A stretch of DNA of 64,000 nucleotides, from assembly GCF_037392515.1 (NCBI RefSeq), contig NC_090285.1:6451501-6515500 (forward strand), read 5' to 3'. Below are positions 27,874 to 39,800 of the stretch, one piece after another; the first letter of the stretch is position 1; every line of letters begins with the position of its first letter. The notes beneath the pieces were generated by a model. It made no database searches. It had not been told where the DNA came from and saw only the letters and a program-made list of their open reading frames with translations. This stretch comes from Haliotis asinina (lineage: Eukaryota > Mollusca > Gastropoda > Lepetellida > Haliotidae). A program made the translations under genes and the position numbers.

Positions 27874-30800
27874 CTGCAAATATAAGTGGTAAGACTCGTT
27901 AGTAATCTCAAGGAACATATATCTATGTAAGTAATAATTAACATAAGACTGAATTATCATATACTTAGAATAAAAATTTTGCCAATATAGGTTGTCTGAT
28001 GGGGAAATCTTTCCTAAAAAAATTTGGTTGAGAACTTTCCAGTTAAAAAAAACATCAAAACATTTTGAAAGACGTAATTTTGTATTCCTTGTTGCAAGAG
28101 TGTATTTTCCGTGATTTGAGTTATTATTAATTATTTTTGCAGTAGTTGTAATTGGGTCACAATATTTAAGTATTTAGTGGTAGTTATTATGGGTCACATT
28201 TCCTACAGAGAATTATGTAAGCGGCACGTCTCTAAGGGAGTACTTTGGAGTTATCTGCCCTTGGCTTTCCATTTGTTGACTTCCGGGAGACTGTGCTAGG
28301 GCATTCCATGTGAGTGGTGATGGTCATATGTGCTCGAACTTTCAGGAAATGACTGAATGTATGTATAAATGCTACTTGCCGTGTTGTCAACGGACACAGA
28401 CACTAACACACAGACTATTGGAGTATATGTTTCTTCCTGCCTCCATCAATACTTGATCTACATAACCGCTGCCTGACCGCTCGATGTGTTACATTCTGCA
28501 TAACTGTTTCTCTCTCGCACTCACCTTGGCGAGTTAGTTATATATTATGTGACCCACTGCCTTAGACGTTGTCTTATTTGGATTGTATTTGAAATCGGAA
28601 TTGTAAAATTTTCGTGTGACTTTGTGTAACTAGCTCTCTTTGCTTAATAGTACCCTATTTGAATGTTTAAGACTTGTCTTTGTTCTGTTTTGCTGGTTCA
28701 CAGGGGATTTCTTACATCTTTTGTCACAGAACCTCTTCAAAATGTGGATTGGTCTTTGCAATTATTTTAGCCTAACCTTTCCACAACATCGCATCTTAAT
28801 TTTGAAATACACTGGCGCTCAACTATAAATTCTGGGTATAATTTCAATATTTATCAAATGATGAGTGTGTGCATATTGTCTTCACAACATGAAACAATAT
28901 TAAAGCAATATCAGAGAAGGGGATACCCAGAAAAGGGATTCCCACATTGCATCAATGTGGGAATCAAACCTTGGTTTTCAATGTGACTTTTCCTATAATG
29001 ATGTTTGAACAAACAAATTACGTAATAATCATGATTACTGCATCACAGCATAAAATCCTGACATAAACTATTTCGTTTGTTTAGGTTGTGTTTCCTATTT
29101 TGTGGCGTATATAAGACAATGATAACAAAGATCAGTGGAGACTTACCTTTCGAGCACTACCAGAGAGATTCTGAAAGACAAATTTAAAAAATCATCAGTT
29201 GTTCATCACAATCAGGTACACTGACATGATCACAAAGTTATTATTAATTCAACAATGGTTAATAAAGCATGTAACTACATTTAAGCTTCAAATAGTGTCA
29301 GTTCGTCACCACTTGCATAAATCAGTAAATAGTGAAAGCAATACCTATCATGAGTCAAGAGTAATATAATACACACAAGTGATTGAGTGAGTTTATATTT
29401 ACGTCACACTCAGCAATATTCCAGCTATGTGGCAGCGGTCTGTAATTAACTAAGTCTAGACCAGACAATCCAGTGATCAAAAGCATGAGCCAATTGGGAA
29501 CTGATGACGTGTCAACCAAGTCAGTAAGCCTGACCACCAAATCCCGTAAGTTGCCTCTTACGACAAACATAGCCGCCTTTTATAGCATAAGTGATAAACA
29601 AGCACTCACATCAAGAGAGACATTGCTGCCTGACCGTTTCCTGCTGCCTTTCATTTTGCCCTGTAGATTACATTCCGGGATGATTGACAGTGTGCGTGCT
29701 ACAACCTCTCTCCGTCTGGATGACATCTTGAGCATCCCACCTCTCAGTGGGCCAGGATCTGATGCTGCTGTCATAATGGAACTTGCACTGGATAGGTTAC
29801 TGTCTTCAGACGAAAACAAACCACAGGGTCCATTCATCTCCCTTACGACTGACTGTTTATCTGAACAGTTATATCTTCTTCCACCAACTGTTGTTGTGAT
29901 CGTTCCCTTGGCTGAAAAGCCTGGAGACTGGCTAAGTGAACTGATCTGCACACTTGGGCTGGAAGTCTGGGTGAGCGGTACAAATTTCTGGAACCTTGTT
30001 GGAGACTCTCCTCTAGATCCTTCCAACTGTTTATTCTCAAATACTCTGACAGGTAGGTTAACACCAGGAGGTGAGGAGGTACCATTGCTCCCCTCTTTGT
30101 TTGTCTGCGGTAAATTGTTTGCTTTTGACCTTGGTGGTTGTTTTACTGCAGCACTACCATCAGCATTTCCTTCAGTCAAAGACATTTGCTCTTTATCTGG
30201 TTTAGTATTTATCACCTTTTTCTTTGGTTTTAATTTGTGATGAGCCTCTTTATCCCCTGATATTAAACTCATTACACATGATGATTTGCCAGTGGGGTAT
30301 CCAATCTCAACATTCATTACCGAAGCACCATTCACTTTGGGATATGGTTTACGGTCGCCCATCCTTATTTTGGATTTAATGGGTCGTTTATAAGGCAAGG
30401 ACTTTGACAAAGGCTTGGATTTAGGTGGTTCTGCTTTTCCATTTGAAACACCATCTGTAGGGGGTCGTTTATCAAAACTGAGAGATCTCTTGTGATTCTC
30501 TTCCACTATTCGCCCCAAAGGAATTGCTATATACTGATCATCTGCAGTTATCTCAGATGTGTTCAACACTGTTACGGTTTTCTCCTGGTTTGGGCTAACA
30601 AAATAGCCATCAGATGGTAAGGTTACAGTCTTTGTCTGCCTAGGACTTCTGCTTAAAATATTTGGCTTGCATGAAGTCTTAAATTTGGGTGATATAGATT
30701 GTTTAACAATTTGTTGCAACTTTGAGAGTCTAGGAGATGTTGCAGGAAGTTTAGGTGACACCATTACAGAGTTTTGGCTTCCAGCTTTCACAGGTGTCAT

Positions 30801-33800
30801 CTTGGGGCGGATTTGAGGAATACTTGACGGCACAACAGTCACAGGTTGGTATGAGCTTGTTTGAGAGTCATTTATGGGCCTGGGGTTCTTCAGAATTAAC
30901 TGTTTGCCATTAGGAGACATTGTCATGTCATATATCTGATCATTCACCACAACATTAGGCAGACTTATATTGGTGTCTGTGAGGACAACTGTCTCCACCT
31001 GGTCTTCTGCTGGTTTGACGGGCAGGACAAAGTCTGACAGCGTGTTCTCTCCCAGAAGGTCAAAACTCATCTGTGAGTTAGTGCAGAGTAGAGCACTAGA
31101 GATGGCGGTCGGGAGGCTGCCTTGAGATGATGGGCAGGGCTCTGACACAGTCAATGCTGGTGAAGGACTGTGTTGTCGTACTGCCTGGATGCTCCCTGGT
31201 AATGCAGTCACTGTATGAAGACTGTCCTCCATAGTAGATGGACTGTAGGCAGATGTGGACAGGGCTGGGACAGACAAGCTGTGGGACAAAGCTTCAGAGG
31301 ACATGGGGATGATGACTGAGGACACTAAGGGGGCTTTAGAGGACTGGGGCTGAACACTACCAGAGGACATGACAAGAGGAACAGAGGACTGATGCTGAAC
31401 ACAAGATGATTGGTGGTTAACTGTAGAGGACTGGGAGACAAGGACTGAGGAAACCAGGGAGATTTCAGAGGACTGTGGATGAGAAGTGGGGGAGTTTGTG
31501 CCGACAACAGAGGATGGGGTCACAACTGGTTGTGTCACATAGACAGCTGAAGGACAAGAAGCAATACTGTTCAGGATATTACCACTTGTGGTCTTTGTCA
31601 GAACAGAGGTAGACACGGGAGGATTAACAGTTACAGGACGAGGACAACAGCTGGTGTTCGCCATAACTGGTGATGGCACCACAACAGGAGGACTTGAGTT
31701 AATCACAGAAACATTTGGAAGACTGTTTGTTGGTAGAAGCTGTAGACCTCCATTGGTCTCATCCATGGAATAAGTTTTAATAACACCATTCTCTGCAATG
31801 TTTATTTGTACACCATTTCCTGGAAAGGAAGTCACCTGCTGACTGGACAACACCACTGCTTGGGACTGCATTTTCACACTTGACACAGTTGGATCCAAGG
31901 ATGGGGTCTGCGATACTGGGCCATTTTGATGTAATGGTTGTGATGTCTGAAATGACGTCTGAAGTACAGTTGTATGAGCAGAAGTAGCTACACAGGGATG
32001 AGAGTTTGGACGACTGGTTATGGGATCAACACATGGAGCTGGGGTGCTGTGATGTATCCCCTGCAGTGACATATGACTTGGGTCTGTCTGGTACTGAGGG
32101 GACTCAAATGGTGTCTCAGAAGGCTGATAATGCTGTACATCCTGGGATGGAGCTATTTGTGTTCCTGGTGACTGACCCATGCTGGATGACTGAGGTGGGG
32201 AAGACGACATGCCCATTCCTCGAGACTCCACACACGCTGATGGAGACTGTTGCGGAACATGGGCTGGTGTTCGTGACCTGTGCGCTGACACCGACAGTGG
32301 TGGGGACATAAGGCCTGACTGTCCATGTGGCGCTGGTGGTATGCAGGGAGAGGACACCTGCTGGAGGTGTGTTGATGGGGCTGGGGAGCAAGCTTCTGGG
32401 GTCTGTGCTGGCGACAATGGGTGCATCACAGGCGAGGAGAACACAGGCAATGCTGTATGGAGAAAGGTATAACTTCAGTTCCTCATATTAGCAACAAACA
32501 TGCATTTCACAAACACTGCGTCAAATACACATGGCGGTTGCTTAGAAAAATCAGCTCACAGGAATGTTAGATCATAACGTCCTAACTTGCTCATAAAATC
32601 CTTCTGTCTATAGTGATTATGACCGATAACAAAATAAACAAAATTTACCTGATGTGACTGGTTTACATGGGATGGGTTTAATTCTCCGTTTCTTCTTTAA
32701 GGGAACCTGCCCCGGACTTCCTGTGCCTGAAGTCATGCTGCACACACTTGGGCATGGACTGGTCAAACTTGCACAGGGACTGGCACTGATGCTAGGACAT
32801 GGACTAGGGGCTGGTCCTGGGGTACTGGGAATATCCTGGGAGTTGGTATGTGGGGGTGAAGAGGAGGAGGATGGAACAAGCGCCGATGAAGGATGTGACG
32901 TAGCAGGTTGGGACTCTGCTGCTGTGAAGCCATCCTGACTCAGCTCTACCATGCAGCCATCAGGGTCTATAACAACATCATTGTACAAGCATATGTAAAA
33001 CCTTTCCTATCATATCATATATCAATACATCGGATGTATGGAGCTTACTATAGCCTGTTGAAGAACTACTGTAAATGTGAGCTGTGTTATGATGTTAATT
33101 TTAATGGGTGCTCATTGTGTACAATTTACAAACAGTGAGAACCATTTGGATAAACTCTTGGTCAGAAACATAAATTAGGGTCCGTCATCAGCACCACAAT
33201 ACTAGTGTAAGGCAATGGGTGACTCACCTCCTATGTGTTCTGACATAGTAGAAGTCTCGCCATGAGCCCCAGCAGTTGTACCTGGAACTTTGTTACCCTC
33301 GGTCTCTGTAACAAATAATGACTGACATATGTCAAAGTGCTTAGACCAGCTAGTCATGTGACATATATAATATTTAAGGCATGACATTATAAGTTGTTCA
33401 CTGATCACAAAGGGGCATGGTTTGATGCTCGAGGGACTCAGGGAGCATAAACAAACATCAAGGATACCTGAACCCATGGGTCCCTATGGACCAGTGAATA
33501 ACATATTTATCTTACTGAACACGACAATGCTAATTTTGTTAATTGTACACTTCAGACAACTTGTGTGAATCGAATGATTCGAATCTTGCAACTTGTTTTA
33601 GAAATATCGCTGCAGTGTAATTCCCCTTCTATTCACACCTGAACATTTTCTAAAAGTTTATTGAAAAACATGTGGATGAAGTTTGGTGAACCTAGCATGT
33701 AAATCTTAAGAGAATTAGTGAATTGTTTGAACTCTGATTTTGCGGGCCTTTTTCCATCACATTTTATTTTTCAACTTTATAGGTTGAATTGGCGTTTTTG

Positions 33801-36800
33801 ATGATTTGTTTCGGTAAGTGTATACTGAAAGGTATCAGAATCTGCAAAGTTGCATTTTATGTTGCATGTGACCTTGAACCTAGCATGTAAAGTTTAGGAG
33901 ATATGCACCGGACAGAATGAATGCTATATAACCCCATTACTTTGAAGCAGGGGTATAATCAGAAACGACATTTATGTGTAAGGTAAGATAAATATTCTTG
34001 CCAGACTAAGGTAACAGTAACATACCAGACACCAAGAAAAAAATAGTGAGTCTGCGTTCATGCAATGATTTGTACAGCATTTATATTACATCACAATATG
34101 TCAGCTTGATTAAAAAGGAAAGTCCAACATGATACATTCTCATGCACGTTTCAAACCTTTTTACGTAAAGGAACGCTACAAGCAAAGCATCAGTCCCTCC
34201 TGGATTCCGCAATTCCAGAAAAAATCGCGGAATTTACCTTTCCATGTAGAAAAACATTTGGTCTGTGGAAAAAGCATTTTCTTGCAGAATCTGTGCAGAA
34301 TTTGTCACTTTTCTGGTGCGGAATTTGCATATTTTAAAAACTTAGTGAAAACTGACTGACAGCGAAATGAAAAGTAGAGTTAATGTCTTTCAAATAATAT
34401 TATATGAATTTGACACTGCAATTATGTTCTCAAAATAGATCATTCTCAAAATTGAAAATTATTTCAAATTTAGTTTCAATATTAAATTGTTATTTGCATG
34501 AAACCAGAAGTTGTTCGTCTGCATCAAAGTTACGAAATTCTCAAGCACAGAAAAAGGTGTGGGTCCTTTCTCATCAAACTTACTCAAGATGTGATGTGTA
34601 CTGTCAACTTAACTTTATGTCTGTGTTTGAGAATAAACTATGAAGGTCTGTATAATGTTTTCGTTGTTTTTCCCAAATGTTTTAACCCCAGAAGTTTTTG
34701 CAGAATATTGAAAAACAGGGTGCAGAATTGGCTTAAATTTGCCATGGAATTCTTAAAAATTTACCTCAGAATCCAGGAGGGACTGAAGCATGGTGCTGAC
34801 AAACCCTGAATCATAATCAGGGTGAACCTGAGTTCCATGCAGAAGTTAAATAACTCTACAGTGAATCATAGATCCTTAGACAACTGAAAACTCTCCCATG
34901 TTGCCAAGAAATGTTTCAGAACTCATAGTACTATGTACATTATTACAGTTAGTAAATTGCATACTGATATTCATGAAACTACTAAATAATACAACAAAGC
35001 TTCTGTTTAAAACAAAACCTGATGTTACCTAAGACAAGAATGATACATACCAAATATATTGATCAGAGAGTCAAAGAGTGGGTCACTTTTTGCCATGTGG
35101 ATGATACCATCTATAGTGTCTTCAGACAGATGTTGGGGTACCTGGAACAGACGTGCAAGTGTATCAGTTAAATGTTGTTATACAGTGAGCAGTGAACAAT
35201 CTACAATAAGCTGTATGACACTTCAGTTACTTGAAAAATCCACAAACTCACAGGTGATCCAAAAAAGTCATCAACGATAGTGCTGGTTGAAACAGGTTTA
35301 CGGCAGGAAGCTTGAGGGGGCTCTGCAAATCTGCTCTTGTTGATGGTTTCAGCTAGACGTTCATGAAGCTTGGTGTCGTTCATGATCTTTTCCAGCAACA
35401 TCTGCAACAACAACATTAAAGAGACTTACCTATCCCTGAATTCACACTCAAAAAACAACAATAAACAGACTTATCTGTCCTTCAGTTCAAACTAAAAATC
35501 TAATTTTCTGAATAAAAATGATATTTTATACTTATCCTGACTCATGCTTAATTGCTCACTCTCCTCTTCCTGGCAAAGGTAGTTGAACACCTGAAATCCC
35601 TTGAAGCAGATGTAAAATAACACTCACCCATGTATTACCTCCCTTTTCCTGCGCATATGGTCAGCTGACCGCCATGATACTTCACTCTCTACTTTTATTG
35701 ACTGACACAAGAATGCCAGAATTCAGCGTGTTTGTGAGGGGCGGCATGAGTCAGGATAAGTATAAAATATCAGTTTTATTCAGAAAATTACATATTTTTC
35801 CTCATCCTGACTCATGCTTAATTGCTTACAGAATCCGATGGAAACGGCGGTGGCTCAGGCCACGCTGGATTCTGCTGTCAGTTGTAAATTACATCCAATA
35901 ATTACCCCCCCACACCTAAAAGGAACTTGTAATGGCAATAATTCAGTCTTATTCTTCTCATATCCGTTGTAGATTTGGGGGGGGGAGTCACATCCAGTTG
36001 AAAAAGGGTTTCGTTGACTGGTACGTGATAACACTAATATAACTAGTGTCTTGTTACTTTCTGATGGAACTATATATCACGATATAACAATCGAAACTAG
36101 TTGCGACCTTTCTTCATGTTTAATTATCTTCATAATAAATGCAAGGTCATAATCACTTATGCTAGTCTGTTCAAGACATGCCCATAGACTTTCCACCAAA
36201 ATACTCTGCAGAGCATCTAGCTTCCATAAGTCATGTGATAAATCGGGTGAGTTAAGTCAGCGTCGTCGGGGAACTGTTAGTTGCTGAGCAATGACAAGTG
36301 GTCCAAACTGATAAATGCCAGTCACATCCTCTGTGGCTATGTCTTGCAGCTAATGGTTGGCACATACCATATTTGACTTCCAAAAACTGCCTTCAATAAT
36401 AGTAGAGAGTGAGCAATTACCATGTAGTGCTAGTGTAGAGGCTAGAGCTCTGACATCATGTGGGTTGGAGGCTCGTGGAGGATCTATTCCTGCTGCTTTA
36501 TATGCTCTAAGTATAACAGCTCTGATCCACACTGAGACAGTGTTGCGGAATACTTCCGTAAGTGTCTCAGTAGATCTAGGGATAAACAGGCACTTGAAAC
36601 GTTCAAGACTTGCGATGCATATCTCCAATGCTCTGACTAGACATAATGATAAATCTTGAGTATTATGAGGTCTTGGGATTGAAGATAGTGCCAGTACGTG
36701 GAATTGTCTATCCGGTTGACCTGGCAGTTGATTTTCCACAATGAAATCCCATCGTAGACCCAGATGAGCTGTCTGCTGATGATCAAAGCTCATGTACTTA

Positions 36801-39800
36801 AAGTCTAGAGCATGAATTTCAGACATTTGTGCAGCTGTAGCCAAGACAAGTAAAAAACAGCGTCTTCTGAGTTAGCAGTTCAAATGAGGTTCAATCAAAC
36901 GGCTTGTACGCATCACTTGTGAGATGTTGAAGTATGATGTTTAGATCCCATGCTGGAGCTCTAAATCTACGTTGTTGATCTTCCAGCTTGAAGGAGCGTA
37001 GCAAGGCAAGTAACTTGGGTACTTCAGTCAGCTTGGACCCCGTTTCCATGGTGACAACTAAGCTGAGAGTTGTCAAGTATGTAAATAATGTAGAGCCTTT
37101 CAGACCTCTGGAATGTTATACGTAACATAAATATTCTGCTATCTGCGGATATGTTGCCTTCATCGCCGTGAAACCTTTCTTCTTGGCGTATGTCTCAAAC
37201 AGCTTCCACTTGTAATGAAAGGTGCGAGTAGATTTCCGTAAGGCTAAGGTAACTGCTTTCACTTCTCTCATTGCGTTTCCTCTGTGTTTTAAACAGGTTT
37301 TGATACACTCCACACGTGAAGTCGGAACGCAGAGGGGTTGCTATGAGCCTGTTTCGTGTGGGGATGGACGAGAAGATTTTCCCAATCTTGTAGTTGTAAT
37401 GTTGGTTGTCCTAACTCCTCTATAAGTGTTGGAAACCAATATCTCATTAGCCAGTAAGGCACGATCAAAGTCAGTTGTTGCCTCTCGGTCCTCGATGACA
37501 TTGGTAGCAGCACTGGAGGGGGAAATGCAAATGCGTTTAGTCCTTTCCCTGGGATGCTGAGAGCATCTGTTGCCCTGGCGAAAGGATCTGGTACCGGTGA
37601 TACAAAGCATGTAGTCTGTTTGTGGAACCATGTTGCAAATAAGTCTATTTGCGGCAATCCAAACATCTGGCTGATTAGTTAAAATGCCTCTCGAAGCAGC
37701 ATGTACTCTGTTGGTGATGGACGAAGAGGACAAGATAAGGCATATGCCATGATGTTACAAACACCTGGTATGTGACATGCTTTTATTTGGAGATTCAGAC
37801 TGTCAACCATGTCGAAAAGTTGAAACCACAGGTGTAGTATGAGAGATGGTGATCTCATTGACCCTTGTTTTTTAAGTAGAAAGCCACTGTTGAATTGTCT
37901 TTGTGGATCATCAGTAGCTTGTCTCTCAGTGTTGTTGATCAGTGATGGATAACATGCATCACCAGTTTCATCTCCAACTGGTTGATCGGAAGAGTTCCAC
38001 CTACCAGATTCCTGCTGCAACATTGTTGTTTAGATGGGCACCCCATCCTAGGAGAGACGTGTCTACATAGAGATGCTTGTTGAATGCCAACTGTACCATA
38101 TAACTTCCTGAGCAGACATTTGACTAGTGAGTTCTCCATAGCGGGTGTGGTTTTAAGTTGTCTAGCATCGTAAACCGGTCAAGACGTGAAACTGACTCAG
38201 GAACTGCTGTCATAAACATAGTAGTAGACGTCTTCGTCTGGTCATATCCTGACGTGAGCAGATCGAGTAGACATTATCACTGACGTGGCTACAATGGAGA
38301 GAGTAGAACTTGTTCTAATCATCAACTTGAACTTCAACCCACCGATCCTGGGACAACGATGTATCTCAACGTAGGGATGAATCAGATCCTGAGGAGTAAG
38401 ATTCTCAAGCCATTCAAGCTTAATTAGCAACCTGATAGTGAAATCCAACTGTTGACTGAGTTGATTTTTTTTTATGAGCTTGTATGCCATCTTCAGATCA
38501 TCAACACTAAACGTGTTGACATCCCAAGGAAGTCTATTTATAGCTGGCTGACTGTTCGATCAGAAACTGCCATTCATTGCTGCAAGCCTCCTGATAGGCA
38601 ACACTGAGTCTGATGTAGAAGGTCTCTATGCCGTCTGAACAATCAAATGACGCTGTAGACTGCTAATCTAGTGTGTAAACAACATCTTCCATTATTGAAT
38701 GACTGTATGTCAAATGTAGACGACTTCCTAACACTGGAAAAATAACATCACATTCTGCGCAGGTTGTTGTCTCTGGAGGACAAATCAGATTGTAGATGTA
38801 ATGTCACTGGCTTTCTTTACAGGGCATTCAGATTGTAGACGTGATGTCACCGGTGTAGCAGATGACTGATCATTGTGAAATCTTGTTCAAACGGTGATAC
38901 CCTTGCTAGCATTTAGGCTTGTCTGTAACCATACTGTTTGGCACGTGTCTAAAGCGTGCGAAAAAAACTTACACAACTTGAAGCTGATGAAGACAAACTG
39001 TCTTCCAGGGAGGTGTGTCAAAATTTTTCCACCGAAGATAACACCATCATCTCTTGTGATCGGAGGTGTAGTATGCAGTGGAATGTTGCAGTCATCTCGA
39101 AGAATCTTCATGATGTATTCATCGTTGAGAATTCCCCCTTCTTCCAGACGAGTTGAAGACATTCACCAACTGGAGACAGTTGCATGGGAACGTCTGAGGG
39201 TGGAAAACTCCAGTTGTTCCGACCCTGATCAACAGCGTTTATTTCCTCCACTGCCCCTAGACGATCTTCCTGAGGTCTGAGAATGTTTACTTCCTCCTTA
39301 GGAGAGACAAAATGGAGAAGACGATTTCTCCCCTCTATCCTTGAATTTCTTGTCCCTCGCTCTTTGAACCCTGGAAAACTTGGACTTGCTAGTTTAACTA
39401 TGATTTGTCTGTTTCGGGACTGAAGTCAAAGTGTCGATGGATTATATTATCATAACTTCCCTTGAATCTTGAGTAACTGATCTTGCTACCCCTTCAATCC
39501 TTCCGTCGAATACCGTAGGTGCAGACCATGGGACTTGATACAAGGGTTTTGTGAAGTTCTCACTCCATGAAGTGACAGACAGGAGCCCCTGCCTTCAAAG
39601 TAGATTAATTCCTGCAGTGGTAGAAGCTAGATGTTCTGACATAAACTGCTGATCCTTCCTCTGTGTAACGAGTGCCGACAGGATCATCCTCTCTTCCTCA
39701 TTTACTGAATTGCTAAACTTAGCGATGAGAGTCTCGTTGATGGCTCTAGATCGAGCTAATCCCTTTAGAGCCTTCGTCGACCTCAGGCGCTCTGATGAAT

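Noticed and set aside
29473-30240. 255-codon open frame on the plus strand
   Set aside because: It lies antisense to the NPAT large exon and its start is inside a SINE. The minus reading has the splice sites, phase and conserved flanking exons.
31325-32472. Several short frames in other phases
   Set aside because: All are shadows of NPAT exon 10, caused by its Ser/Pro-rich, GC-richer composition.
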